Assembly (NCBI GenBank): GCA_017462385.1
Contig: JAFTRE010000004.1
Coordinates: 1-64,000, forward strand
Direction of reading: 5' to 3'
From: Clostridia bacterium
Lineage (GTDB): Bacteria > Bacillota > Clostridia > Oscillospirales > CAG-272
DNA length: 64,000 nucleotides
Position numbers and translations under genes: made by a program. Below, piece after piece: positions 25,457 through 34,509 of this stretch; the stretch's first letter is position 1; each line of letters begins with the position of its first letter. The notes beneath the pieces were generated by a model, which was given only the letters and a program-made list of their open reading frames with translations, did no database searches and was not told where the DNA came from.

Positions 25457-27847
25457 TTACTTAATAATACTGTCAATAAATCTCTGAACAGGGCCGGGAC
25501 CCGCATACTTTTCGATCGCATCGCCATTGACGGTCACGATGGTGGGCGCCTGACGGACACCGAAGCGGAGCGCTTCGTTAGGCTTCTCGTCGGCGAGTAT
25601 CTTTTCGTATACGACACCTGCCTTGTCAAGCTTTGCCGCCGCGATCTTGCAGTTGGGACAAGTCTTGGTAGCAAAAAGGATTATACGCTGAGCCTTAGGT
25701 GCAGCACAGCAGCCGCAGGTCGTGTTCTGCTCCTCGGTGACCTCGGCGGCTACGCGGTCAGCCGCATTGAGAACCGAAGTTTCGGGCTTGTAGACCTTTC
25801 TTTCTTTGTACTCCTGAGACTTACCTGCGTTCCAGTTCTGGACGGGACGGTAATAACCGGTGATGCGGCTGTAAACCTCTGCATTCTCGCCACACTCGGG
25901 GCACTTGAACTGCTCGCCCGCCAGATAGCCGTGGTTGCGGCAGACAGAGTATGTGGGCGACATGGTGTAATAGGGCAGCTTATAATTCTCGGCGATCTTG
26001 CGAACAAGATTTGCGGCGGCACGCCAGTCGGGCAGCTTTTCGCCGAGGAATGCGTGGAATACGGTACCCGAGGTGTACAGCGTCTGAAGCTCATCCTGAA
26101 TATCCAGCGCCTCGAAGATGTCGGCGGTGAAGCTGACGGGCAGATGCGAGGAGTTGGTGTAGTAAGGAGTACCACCGTCCTTGGAGGCAGTGATAATGTC
26201 GGGATAGTGCTTGATGTCATGCTTTGCAAGGCGGTAGCTGGTGGACTCGGCGGGAGTTGCCTCGAGGTTGTAAAGGTCGCCGTACTTTTCCTGATAGTCG
26301 GACAGGCGCTCTCTCATGTGGTTGAGCACATTCTTGGTAAACTCCTGCGTCTCCTTGTGCGTCATGTCGGCGCGCAACCAGTTTGCATTCAAGCCCGCCT
26401 CGTTCATACCGACAAGACCGATGGTCGAGAAGTGGTTGTCAAACTTGCCCAGATATCTCTTGGTGTAGGGATACAGACCCGACTCGAGCAGCTTGGTAAC
26501 AACGGTGCGCTTTACTTTAAGCGAACGCGCGGAAATATCAAGCATTCTGTCAAGTCTATGATAAAAGTCTTGCTCATTTTCGGCGAGATATGCAATTCGG
26601 GGCATATTTATAGTTACAACGCCGATAGAACCCGTCGATTCACCCGAGCCGAAGAAGCCGCCCGACTTCTTGCGGAGCTCGCGTAGGTCAAGACGCAGTC
26701 TGCAGCACATGGAGCGAACGTCGGAGGGCTCCATGTCGGAGTTGATATAATTGGAGAAATAAGGTGTTCCGTACTTTGCGGTCATCTCGAACAGCAGCTT
26801 GTTGTTCTCGGTCTCGGACCAGTCAAAGTCGCGGGTAATGGAATAGGTGGGAATAGGATACTGGAATCCGCGGCCGTTGGCATCACCCTCGATCATGATC
26901 TCGATGAACGCCTTGTTGACCATAGCCATTTCCTCGACGCAGTCGCGGTACTTGAAGTTCATCTCCTTACCGCCGACGATACAGTTGAGGTCTGCCATGT
27001 CCGCGGGAACTGTCCAGTCGAGCGTAACATTGGTAAAGGGTGCCTGTGTACCCCAACGCGAGGGCGTGTTGACACCGTAAACAAACGACTGGATGCACTG
27101 CTTGACTTCCTTGTATGTCAGATTGTCAACCTTGACAAAGGGAGCAAGATATGTATCAAATGAAGAGAACGCTTGCGCGCCTGCCCACTCGTTCTGCATT
27201 ATGCCAAGGAAGTTGACCATCTGGTTGCACAGCGTGGAAAGATGTGCCGCGGGAGACGAGGAGATCTTGCCGGGAATGCCGCCCAGGCCCTCGGTGATCA
27301 GCTGACGCAGAGACCAGCCCGCACAGTAACCGGTGAGCATGGAAAGGTCGTGAATATGTATGTCGGCATTGCGGTGAGCGTTGGCGATCTCGTCGTCATA
27401 CACTTCGCTGAGCCAATAGTTTGCGGTAATAGCGCCCGAGTTGGAAAGTATCAGGCCACCGACCGAATATGTAACAGTAGAGTTTTCCTTAACACGCCAG
27501 TCTGCCTCCTTGAGGTAGTTATCAACGACGTTTTTGTAGTCCAGCACGGTATTGCTCATATTTCTGAGCTTTTCGCGGTTGCGGCGGTACAGGATATAAG
27601 CCTTTGCCACGTCTCCGTAGCCTGCCTGACCCAGCACCTCCTCAACGCTGTCCTGGATATCCTCGACCGCGATGAGACCGTTCTTTATTTTGGGCTCAAA
27701 GTCGGCTGTGACCTTGAGTGCGAGAAAATCGATAACATTGGGGGTATACTGCTTTTCAAGCGCGTCGAACGCCTTTGTAATAGCATCACTGATCTTGGCA
27801 AGATTAAAGTCCGCTTGTTTGCCGTCACGTTTTACTACTTTGTACAT
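25457..27847 (-). CDS. nrdD: Anaerobic (class III) ribonucleotide reductase with C-terminal glutaredoxin-like domain
   Basis: Glycyl-radical enzyme reducing NTPs to dNTPs. 796 residues. ATP-cone at ~1-95 (VVKRDGKQADFNLAKI), the catalytic barrel, a Cys motif CPECG and the glycyl radical loop RITGYYRPV (Gly near 664) followed by NWNAGKSQEYKERK. Beyond the normal end, a linker with CGCC leads to a ~78-residue domain (719-796) with FATKTCPNCKIAAAKL and a cis-Pro APTIV, i.e. a glutaredoxin/thioredoxin fold with a CPNC active site. This suggests thiol- rather than formate-driven turnover. CGGAGG RBS at the ATG; 45 bases after nrdG. Confidence 0.95.
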   Translation of the reverse strand: MYKVVKRDGKQADFNLAKISDAITKAFDALEKQYTPNVIDFLALKVTADFEPKIKNGLIAVEDIQDSVEEVLGQAGYGDVAKAYILYRRNREKLRNMSNTVLDYKNVVDNYLKEADWRVKENSTVTYSVGGLILSNSGAITANYWLSEVYDDEIANAHRNADIHIHDLSMLTGYCAGWSLRQLITEGLGGIPGKISSSPAAHLSTLCNQMVNFLGIMQNEWAGAQAFSSFDTYLAPFVKVDNLTYKEVKQCIQSFVYGVNTPSRWGTQAPFTNVTLDWTVPADMADLNCIVGGKEMNFKYRDCVEEMAMVNKAFIEIMIEGDANGRGFQYPIPTYSITRDFDWSETENNKLLFEMTAKYGTPYFSNYINSDMEPSDVRSMCCRLRLDLRELRKKSGGFFGSGESTGSIGVVTINMPRIAYLAENEQDFYHRLDRMLDISARSLKVKRTVVTKLLESGLYPYTKRYLGKFDNHFSTIGLVGMNEAGLNANWLRADMTHKETQEFTKNVLNHMRERLSDYQEKYGDLYNLEATPAESTSYRLAKHDIKHYPDIITASKDGGTPYYTNSSHLPVSFTADIFEALDIQDELQTLYTSGTVFHAFLGEKLPDWRAAANLVRKIAENYKLPYYTMSPTYSVCRNHGYLAGEQFKCPECGENAEVYSRITGYYRPVQNWNAGKSQEYKERKVYKPETSVLNAADRVAAEVTEEQNTTCGCCAAPKAQRIILFATKTCPNCKIAAAKLDKAGVVYEKILADEKPNEALRFGVRQAPTIVTVNGDAIEKYAGPGPVQRFIDSIIK

Positions 27848-27892
27848 TTTTGTTCCTCCGTCAAGTTTTATATTGAATTTATTATTTTTTAT

Positions 27893-28591
27893 TTACATTC
27901 CCCTCAGCCGTGCCGACGGGATATATTCTCTTATTATCTCAAGGTAAGCGCGCATGGTATCGCGGTCGACTCCTGCTGTGCCCGGCACGAGCAGAGCACC
28001 CGAATCCACAAAGTTTTGCAGAAAATAGCGCTCGGTGCCGCAAAGCCACTCGCCGATGCCGCGCATGGACGCCTCGTCATGCAGTCCCGACACGACCGTG
28101 GTGCGGAATTCGTGCTCGACCCCACTCTCGCGCAATATTTTGACGCTCTCGAATATGGGAGTCATGTCAAAATTTTCGACTCCAACTGTCTCGGCGTAGC
28201 GCGCAGGGGCATTTTTAATGTCCATCGCGACGTAATCGACCAGTTTATCATGTATCAGTTCGCGCAGAATGTCGGGATTTGTACCGTTTGTATCTAACTT
28301 TGTGTCATATCCGTACTCTTTTATGACCGAAAGCAGCTCGCCGAGATCTTTTCTCAGCGTCGGCTCGCCGCCCGTTATGGCAACGCCATCAAGCACGCCG
28401 CGGCGTTTTGCCAGGAAAGCGCGTAGCTCGCTTTCCTCAATGCGCTCTACTCCCGCCATATCGACGATGAGCGGCGCGTTGTGGCAAAAGGGACAGCGCA
28501 TATTACAGCCAGCCAGAAAAACGGTTGCCGCTGTTCTTCCGGGAAAATCGAGCAATGTCAGCTTTGCCAGCCCGTTTACAGTTATCAACAT
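27893..28591 (-). CDS. nrdG: Anaerobic RNR activating protein, radical SAM
   Basis: Generates the glycyl radical of NrdD by SAM cleavage. 232 residues; 4Fe-4S motif CNMRCPFC near the N-terminus, GGEPTL for SAM binding, and a TKLDTNG strand. The length and DFPGRTAATVFLAGCN start fit the NrdG2 type (TIGR02495 as I recall it) rather than short E. coli NrdG. It precedes nrdD in an operon. GGAGGATG upstream of the ATG. A TATAAT -10 (28646-28641) and candidate NrdR boxes lie upstream. Confidence 0.92.
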   Translation of the reverse strand: MLITVNGLAKLTLLDFPGRTAATVFLAGCNMRCPFCHNAPLIVDMAGVERIEESELRAFLAKRRGVLDGVAITGGEPTLRKDLGELLSVIKEYGYDTKLDTNGTNPDILRELIHDKLVDYVAMDIKNAPARYAETVGVENFDMTPIFESVKILRESGVEHEFRTTVVSGLHDEASMRGIGEWLCGTERYFLQNFVDSGALLVPGTAGVDRDTMRAYLEIIREYIPSARLRGM

Positions 28592-28640
28592 TTACATCCT
28601 CCAAATTCCGGCGAACGACCCGCCACGCGTCAGCACTGAT

Positions 28641-28646
28641 ATTATA
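28641..28646 (-). promoter_or_regulatory. -10 element of nrdG-nrdD
   Basis: TATAAT on the minus strand 50 bases before nrdG; no good -35 at the 17-base distance, consistent with a regulated promoter. Confidence 0.5.
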
Positions 28647-28677
28647 TCATCCCATAATTTGCTTTTCTGTGACAAAG

Positions 28678-28763
28678 TCACAATATATGCTCTTTTTCGT
28701 AAATTTGACACAATATATAGATGTTAGGGGCCGTTTTTGTTAAAAATCCCCTATATATTGTGG
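28678..28763. promoter_or_regulatory. Cluster of three candidate NrdR boxes
   Basis: NrdR consensus as I know it is ACACWATATATWGTGT. Box 28708-28723 (ACACAATATATAGATG) and box 28748-28763 (CCCCTATATATTGTGG) each match 13 of 16; box 28678-28693 shares the CACAATATAT core. Starts are 30 and 40 bases apart, close to whole helical turns. Position upstream of nrdG-nrdD fits. Confidence 0.65.
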
Positions 28764-28827
28764 TTGGTTAAAGTCCGGCGCCACAACAGATGAGCCAAAA
28801 GAGGCTTTGGGTCTATATATATTTTAT

Positions 28828-28863
28828 CACAGAAGCTGTCCCGAATTCGGGACAGCTTCTGTG
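28828..28863. promoter_or_regulatory. 36-bp perfect palindrome upstream of iorA
   Basis: Gapless palindrome with 18-bp arms (CACAGAAGCTGTCCCGAA and its complement) centred at 28845/28846. It has no T-run on the plus strand and lies 25 bases before the iorA -35. Operator or terminator; the rest of 28592-28971 holds the NrdR boxes and two promoters. Confidence 0.5.
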
Positions 28864-28887
28864 GCCCAGTCTCGACGGAAAAATATA

Positions 28888-28916
28888 TTGACTTTTGTAC
28901 AAAAAAATGATATCAT
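28888..28916 (+). promoter_or_regulatory. Promoter of the ior operon
   Basis: TTGACT (28888-28893), 17-base spacer, TATCAT (28911-28916). Confidence 0.65.
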
Positions 28917-28971
28917 TAATTAATATATTTTTATACCCTTTTGCGGTTAAAAACAGAGAGGTATGCATATT

Positions 28972-30714
28972 ATGAAAAAACTTATGCTCGGCAACGAGGC
29001 TATCGCTCGCGGGCTTTATGAGGCGGGATGCGACGTGATTTCGTCCTACCCCGGCACGCCGTCCACCGAGATAACCGAGTTTGCGGCCAAATACAACGAG
29101 ATATACTGCGAATGGGCGCCCAATGAAAAGGTCGCGCTCGAGACCGCCTACGGCGCTTCTCTTTACGGTAAACGCGCCGCCTGCGCCATGAAGCATGTCG
29201 GCCTTAATGTAGCCGCAGACCCACTGTTTACGCTGTCCTACACCGGAGTCGGGGGCGGACTTGTTGTCTGCGTTGCCGATGACCCCGCCATGCACTCCTC
29301 GCAAAACGAGCAAGACTCGCGCAACTACGCCATCGCAGCAAAGCTGCCCATGCTCGAGCCTTCTGACTCTGCCGAGGCACGTGACATGATAAAGCTGGCG
29401 TTCGAGATATCCGAACAATTCGACACGCCCGTCCTGTTTCGAATCTGCACACGGACTGCGCATTCGCAGAGCATAGTCGAAACGGGCGAGCGCGCCGAAT
29501 TCACGCCCGCCCCCTACCAAAAACAACCTGAAAAATACATAATGATGCCCGCTTACGCTAAGCGCAAGCACCCCATCGTCGAACAGCGCACCGCCACGCT
29601 GACGGAATACGCCGAGACCTCGCCGCTCAACCGCATCGAGGGTCCCGCCGCCGCAAAGCTCGGCATCATCACCTCGGGCATTTGCTATCAGTATGTCCGC
29701 GAGGCGTTCTCTGCCCTTCCCGCAGACGAGCAGCCCCGCATTCTCAAGCTGGGTATTCAAAATCCCCTGCCGAACAAGCTGCTTTGCAACTTTGCGGGCT
29801 CTGTCGAGCGCACGGTCGTCGTCGAGGAGCTGGACGGCATAATCGAGCGCCACTGCCGCGCGCTCGGAATTGCGGTTGAAGGGCATGATCTGTTCTCCTG
29901 CATCGGTGAGTTTTCACAGCAGACGGTTCGCGACGTGTTCGGCATTCCCGCCCCCGCCGTCGCCGCCGACCCCGGCACACTTCCCATGCGTCCTCCCGTT
30001 ATGTGCTCGGGATGTCCTCACCGCGGGCTGTTCTATGTCCTTTCCAAAAACAAGATCACGGTTCTGGGCGACATCGGCTGTTACACTCTCGGTGCACAGC
30101 AGCCGCTCAATGCGCTCGATTCCGTGCTTTGCATGGGTGCCTCGGTCTCGGGTCTGCACGGCTTCAACAAGGCGGGCGGCAAGGACACAGAGGCAAAAAC
30201 AGTCGCCGTTATCGGCGACTCCACCTTTATGCACTCGGGCGTGACCGGTCTCATCAATATCGCATATAATGACACAAATTCCACCGTCATAATACTCGAC
30301 AACTCCATCACCGGCATGACAGGTCATCAGCAAAACCCCACTACGGGCTACAACCTGCGCGGCGAGCCTGCCGCCAAGGTAGACCTTGAGGCACTGTGCC
30401 GCGCAGTCGGCATTGAACGCGTGCGCGTTGTCGACCCCTATGATCTTGACGAATGCGAAAAAGCGGTCAAGGAGGAGCTTGCCGCCGAAGCACCGTCCGT
30501 CATCATATCCCGGCGCCCCTGTGTTTTGCTCAAGAGCGTCAAGGTGGGCGCGCCGCTTCATGTCGATCCCGAAAAATGCCGCTCCTGTCGCCGTTGCATG
30601 AAGCTGGGATGTCCCTCGCTGTCTTTCCGTGACGGCAAGGCTGTCATCGACGCCACACTTTGCACCGGCTGTCACGTTTGTGATCAGCTTTGCGCATTTG
30701 GCGCAATTCAATAA
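28972..30714 (+). CDS. iorA: Indolepyruvate:ferredoxin oxidoreductase, alpha subunit
   Basis: Oxidatively decarboxylates arylpyruvates to arylacetyl-CoA, reducing ferredoxin. 580 residues. N-terminal pyrimidine-binding domain with SSYPGTPSTEI, central ligase-like domain, TPP-binding GDIGCYTLG and GDSTFMHSG, and C-terminal ferredoxin motifs CRSCRRCMKLGCPSL and CTGCHVCDQLCAFGA for two 4Fe-4S clusters. Length fits the family. AGAGAGG is 10 bases before the ATG at 28972; the ATG at 28963 is too close to it. First gene of iorA-iorB-paaK-ACT. Confidence 0.95.
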   Translation: MKKLMLGNEAIARGLYEAGCDVISSYPGTPSTEITEFAAKYNEIYCEWAPNEKVALETAYGASLYGKRAACAMKHVGLNVAADPLFTLSYTGVGGGLVVCVADDPAMHSSQNEQDSRNYAIAAKLPMLEPSDSAEARDMIKLAFEISEQFDTPVLFRICTRTAHSQSIVETGERAEFTPAPYQKQPEKYIMMPAYAKRKHPIVEQRTATLTEYAETSPLNRIEGPAAAKLGIITSGICYQYVREAFSALPADEQPRILKLGIQNPLPNKLLCNFAGSVERTVVVEELDGIIERHCRALGIAVEGHDLFSCIGEFSQQTVRDVFGIPAPAVAADPGTLPMRPPVMCSGCPHRGLFYVLSKNKITVLGDIGCYTLGAQQPLNALDSVLCMGASVSGLHGFNKAGGKDTEAKTVAVIGDSTFMHSGVTGLINIAYNDTNSTVIILDNSITGMTGHQQNPTTGYNLRGEPAAKVDLEALCRAVGIERVRVVDPYDLDECEKAVKEELAAEAPSVIISRRPCVLLKSVKVGAPLHVDPEKCRSCRRCMKLGCPSLSFRDGKAVIDATLCTGCHVCDQLCAFGAIQ

Positions 30715-30729
30715 TGGGGGTATACGAAA

Positions 30730-31305
30730 ATGTTAAAACAGGCAAATATAATGATCGTCGGTGTCGGCGGTCAGGGCACACTGCTCGCATCCAAGCTGCT
30801 CGGCCAGCTGCTGCTCGACGAGGGCTTTGACGTCAAGGTGTCCGAACTGCACGGTATGAGCCAGCGCGGCGGAAGCGTTGTGACATATGTAAAATACGGC
30901 GAAGCTGTCCACGCCCCCGTCATCGGCGAGGGTGAGGCAGACTTCATCATCTCATTTGAAAAGCTGGAGGCGGCGCGCTGGGTCAAGTGCCTGAAAAAGG
31001 GCGGAACCATCATCACCAATACCCAGCAGATAGACCCCATGCCCGTAACCTCGGGCGCTTGCGAATACCCCGCCTCGGCACTTGACAAGCTGAGCGCCGT
31101 AGGTGTAAATATTATCGCTTTTGACGCCCTCTCCATTGCCAACGAGGCGGGCTCGTCCAAAGCCGTCAATTTGGTGCTTATGGGCGCGCTGGCAAAGCGG
31201 CTCGGCATGTCGGACGAAAAATGGTACGCCGCGATCGAGCGCATGGTCAAGCCCGCATTCGTCGAGCTCAACAAAAAGGCATTCGCCACTTCATATAACT
31301 TATAA
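30730..31305 (+). CDS. iorB: Indolepyruvate:ferredoxin oxidoreductase, beta subunit
   Basis: Gamma-type (CoA-handling) partner of IorA, 191 residues. NVGVGGQGTLLASKLLG-like start (IVGVGGQGTLLASKLL) and SELHGMSQRGGSVVTYV are the family's hallmarks. 15 bases behind iorA with a GGGGGT RBS; together they form the complete two-subunit enzyme. Confidence 0.95.
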   Translation: MLKQANIMIVGVGGQGTLLASKLLGQLLLDEGFDVKVSELHGMSQRGGSVVTYVKYGEAVHAPVIGEGEADFIISFEKLEAARWVKCLKKGGTIITNTQQIDPMPVTSGACEYPASALDKLSAVGVNIIAFDALSIANEAGSSKAVNLVLMGALAKRLGMSDEKWYAAIERMVKPAFVELNKKAFATSYNL

Positions 31306-31329
31306 TAAACCGAAAGGATACACCCAACC

Positions 31330-32640
31330 ATGAGCCAAAAATACTGGAACGAACAAATCGAGACAGCACCGCGCGAGCAGCTCGACAAAATGCAGCTTGA
31401 AAGACTGCAAAAAACCGTCAAGCACGTTTATGACAACGTGCCTCTCTACCGCGAACGTATGGACGCCGCGGGTGTCAAGCCCGAGGACGTAAAGACGCTC
31501 GACGATATTTGCCGTCTTCCTTTCACCTCCAAGCAGGATCTGCGCGACACATATCCCTACGGTATGTTCGCCGTTCCCATGGAAGACGTAGTGAGACTTC
31601 ACGCCTCCTCCGGCACCACGGGCAAACAGATAGTTGTCGGCTACACCCAAAACGACCTTGACATCTGGGACGAGATATGCGCCCGCGCGCTTGTAGCCGC
31701 CGGCGGCACAAAGGCAGACAAGGTGCACGTCTCTTACGGCTACGGACTGTTTACCGGCGGTCTGGGTCTGCACGGCGGTGCAAGTAAGCTGGGCGCCACC
31801 TGTATTCCCGTTTCTTCCGGCAATACCGCACGTCAGATAACTATTTTGCAGGACTTCGGCTCGGATATTCTGTGCTGTACCCCCTCTTATGCAATGTATA
31901 TCGGCGAGGAGGTCGAAAAGGCGGGCATCGACTCCTCAAAGCTGCCCTTGCGCGCCGGCATTTTCGGTGCCGAGCCCTGGACCGAGGAAATGCGCCGCCA
32001 GATCGAGAAAAAGCTCAATATCAAGGCTTACGACATCTACGGCTTGACCGAGATCATGGGTCCCGGCGTATCGTATGAGTGCGAATGCCAGAAGGGCATG
32101 CATGTCAACGAGGACCACTTCATCATCGAGATAATAAATCCCGACACCGGAATGCCCGTTCCGGACGGCGAGCAGGGCGAGATAGTATTCTCCTGCATCA
32201 CCAAAGAGGCATTCCCGCTTCTACGTTTCCGCACAAAGGATATCGGCGTTATCACGCACGAGAAGTGCGAATGCGGCCGTACCTTTGTCCGCATGTCCAA
32301 GCCCCGCGGACGCACCGACGATATGCTCATCATACGCGGCGTAAACGTATTCCCCTCTCAGATAGAGACAGTCGTTTTGCGCATGGGCTATGCACCCAAC
32401 TATCAGCTTATCGTTGACCGCGTCAACAACCTTGATACGCTTGAGGTGCGCCTTGAAATGACGCCCGAGTTGTTCAGCGATGTCACCTCCGAGCTTGAAG
32501 CTACCCAGCGCAACATTGCAAATGAGCTGAAAAATCTGCTCGGCGTCTCGGCAAAGGTCACTTTGGTAGCGCCCGGCTCCATCACCCGATCCGAGGGCAA
32601 GGCTGTCCGCGTTATCGACCACCGTAAGCTCCACGATTAA
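31330..32640 (+). CDS. paaK: Phenylacetate-CoA ligase
   Basis: AMP-forming arylacetate-CoA ligase, 436 residues. P-loop-like LHASSGTTGKQIVVGYT, later YGLTEIMGPGVSYEC and the C-terminal hinge FRTKDIG ... RTDDMLIIRGVNVFPSQIE with catalytic Lys near the end (SEGKAVRV). In an operon with iorAB it could run backwards to conserve energy from the arylacetyl-CoA, or activate arylacetates for reduction to arylpyruvates; sequence does not decide. Followed after 22 bases by the ACT gene, a common pairing. Confidence 0.93.
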   Translation: MSQKYWNEQIETAPREQLDKMQLERLQKTVKHVYDNVPLYRERMDAAGVKPEDVKTLDDICRLPFTSKQDLRDTYPYGMFAVPMEDVVRLHASSGTTGKQIVVGYTQNDLDIWDEICARALVAAGGTKADKVHVSYGYGLFTGGLGLHGGASKLGATCIPVSSGNTARQITILQDFGSDILCCTPSYAMYIGEEVEKAGIDSSKLPLRAGIFGAEPWTEEMRRQIEKKLNIKAYDIYGLTEIMGPGVSYECECQKGMHVNEDHFIIEIINPDTGMPVPDGEQGEIVFSCITKEAFPLLRFRTKDIGVITHEKCECGRTFVRMSKPRGRTDDMLIIRGVNVFPSQIETVVLRMGYAPNYQLIVDRVNNLDTLEVRLEMTPELFSDVTSELEATQRNIANELKNLLGVSAKVTLVAPGSITRSEGKAVRVIDHRKLHD

Positions 32641-32662
32641 CATAAATCACAGAAAGGAATTA

Positions 32663-33106
32663 ATGATCATGTCTATCACACAGCTTTCCGTTTTTGTTGA
32701 AAACAACCCCGGCGCGCTGTCCCGCATCACCCGTCTGCTTGCCGACAGCAAGATAGACATCCGCGCCATGTCGCTTGCCGAGTCACATAATTTCGGCGTG
32801 CTTCGCCTTATCGTCAACGACCACGTTGCGGCGGGCAAGGTGCTTGAAGCAAATAATATAGTTTTTCATTTCACCGAGGTGGTCGCCGCCTCTTTCCCCG
32901 ACGAGCCGGGCGGACTTTCCCGCGCGCTTGAATTGCTCGCCGAGGAGGGCATCGACATCGCTTATATGTACGCTTTTATCGCCGTTTCGGGTCACTCCGC
33001 GGCGGTCGTGTTGCGCGTTCACGGCAATGTCCGCGAAGCGGCGGCAAAAAAGCTATCCGACGGCGGCATCAAGGTGCTCACCAAAGACGATATAAAAGTT
33101 ATGTAA
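32663..33106 (+). CDS. Tandem ACT-domain protein
   Basis: 147 residues, two ACT domains (SVFVENNPGALSRITRLL at ~6 and a second around FPDEPGGLSRALELLAE at ~77). ACT pairs bind amino acids; behind paaK such a protein is probably an aromatic-amino-acid sensor for this operon. AAAGGA precedes both the ATG at 32663 and an in-frame ATG at 32669. Its last nine codons and its terminator recur exactly at 34509-34565, on the other side of the ATPase gene. Confidence 0.9.
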   Translation: MIMSITQLSVFVENNPGALSRITRLLADSKIDIRAMSLAESHNFGVLRLIVNDHVAAGKVLEANNIVFHFTEVVAASFPDEPGGLSRALELLAEEGIDIAYMYAFIAVSGHSAAVVLRVHGNVREAAAKKLSDGGIKVLTKDDIKVM

Positions 33107-33136
33107 TACAAAAGAGCCGCCAACGCGGCTCTTTTG
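33080..33136 (+). repeat. 57-bp direct repeat, left copy (ACT gene 3' end plus terminator)
   Basis: Identical base for base to 34509-34565. It begins in the ACT coding sequence, contains its stop codon and the hairpin CAAAAGAGCCGC-CAAC-GCGGCTCTTTTG. The left copy's hairpin stem ends at the repeat boundary. Confidence 0.95.
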
Positions 33137-33140
33137 GTTT
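33109..33140 (+). terminator. Terminator of the ior operon
   Basis: 12-bp stem with CAAC loop, followed by GGTTTT; within the left 57-bp repeat. Confidence 0.85.
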
Positions 33141-34508
33141 TATATATACAATTGATTTTTTGAAATAAACAGGCTTTAACAAGGGTAAAATAATAAAAAG
33201 TTAAAATTTCACCCCCTTAACTTGACATTATCTCCGAGGCGTGTTATAATGCATACGTATAAAGGAAGGAGCGCTGACGATGAATCAAAAAATTTACACG
33301 AGACAATATTATATCGACAAGATCCGCGGATTTTATGACAGCGATCTCATCAAGGTAATAACCGGCATCCGCCGTTGCGGAAAATCTTGCTTTTTGCTTT
33401 CAGTCATAGAGGATCTCAAGACACGCGGCGTTGCGGACAAGGATATTATGTACCTTAATCTCGACAAACGAGGATATAGAAAAATTAAAACGCCCGATGC
33501 TCTGGAAAGTGCGATCGAAGCTCTTATAACCGACGATGATTTCAAATATCTTTTTATAGATGAAGTACAAAATGTTGACGGCTTTGAGGAGGTTATCAAC
33601 GGATTCAGGGAGGACGGAAATTTTTCTGTTTTTATTACCGGCTCCAACTCCTATCTTCTCAGCGGTGAGCTTTCAACCAAGCTGACAGGACGGTATATAG
33701 AAATAGAAATGTTCACGCTAAATTTCCGCGAATATCTTGAAATGAAAGCGTTTCTGGGCAAAGAGGTCGGAACGGATAAAACCAAAGAATTCAGTGAATA
33801 TATTCGTTTTGGCGGATTCCCCAAGGTGCTTGAATTTGATGACCCCGACAACAAAGATACCTACATTTCCGAAGTAATATCTCAGATACTTGACAAAGAC
33901 GTAGTCAGGCATAAAAAAATTCGCAACCGCTCGGTATTTGACAAGGTCATGACATACGTCATCAATAATTTTGGTGCCACCGTGAGTCTCTCGGGAATTG
34001 CGGAATACTTTGAGGAGCAGGAGCACATCAACATCCGCACCGAAACGCTCAATAACTATCTGCAAATTCTTGAAAACGCCAAAATCATATATAAATGCCC
34101 CCGTTTTGATGTAAAATCAAAAAAATCCTTGCGCGGTGAGCAAAAATACTACCTTGCCGACCTCGGTATCTATTTTTCCCGCAACGTAGACGCAAGGATA
34201 AACTACGGCCCCGTTCTCGAAAACATTGTTTATACCTATCTTTCCGCTAAAAACTATAAAATAAGCGTCGGGCGAATCGGCAAGCTGGAATGTGATTTCA
34301 TTACACGTACCAACGACGAGTACCGATATATTCAAGTGGCAATGACTGTTATGAGTCCCGAAACAGAGCAACGGGAATACAAACCTTTTACAATGATACG
34401 TGATAATTATCCCAAATATCTTCTCACCACAGATACACTTTTGCAAAAGCGAGACGGTGTCATCCACAAGAATATCGTCGAATTTATATCCATGAATGAA
34501 AATCTCTA
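33137..34508 (+). mobile_element. Candidate inserted unit carrying an AAA/DUF4143 ATPase gene
   Basis: 1372 bp between two exact 57-bp direct repeats. It holds only a consensus promoter and one gene, whose stop codon is completed by the first base of the right repeat. No terminal inverted repeats, transposase or integrase are visible. Confidence 0.55.
33222..33250 (+). promoter_or_regulatory. Promoter of the ATPase gene
   Basis: TTGACA (33222-33227), 17-base spacer, TATAAT (33245-33250): full consensus inside the inserted unit. Confidence 0.85.
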
Positions 34509-34509
34509 A
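33280..34509 (+). CDS. AAA-family ATPase with DUF4143 C-terminal domain
   Basis: 409 residues. N-terminal AAA_14-type ATPase: Walker A GIRRCGKS (29-36), Walker B YLFIDEVQN, sensor-like FITGSNSYLLSGELSTKLTGR, then FREYLEM. The C-terminal DUF4143 part (RGEQKYYLADLGIYFS onward) includes LECDFI...YIQVA, a pattern reminiscent of a PD-(D/E)XK nuclease core. Cellular role of this widespread family is unknown. AAGGAAGGAG RBS. It has its own promoter, is unrelated to its neighbours, and is bracketed by 57-bp direct repeats, all signs of lateral insertion. Confidence 0.93.
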   Translation: MNQKIYTRQYYIDKIRGFYDSDLIKVITGIRRCGKSCFLLSVIEDLKTRGVADKDIMYLNLDKRGYRKIKTPDALESAIEALITDDDFKYLFIDEVQNVDGFEEVINGFREDGNFSVFITGSNSYLLSGELSTKLTGRYIEIEMFTLNFREYLEMKAFLGKEVGTDKTKEFSEYIRFGGFPKVLEFDDPDNKDTYISEVISQILDKDVVRHKKIRNRSVFDKVMTYVINNFGATVSLSGIAEYFEEQEHINIRTETLNNYLQILENAKIIYKCPRFDVKSKKSLRGEQKYYLADLGIYFSRNVDARINYGPVLENIVYTYLSAKNYKISVGRIGKLECDFITRTNDEYRYIQVAMTVMSPETEQREYKPFTMIRDNYPKYLLTTDTLLQKRDGVIHKNIVEFISMNENL

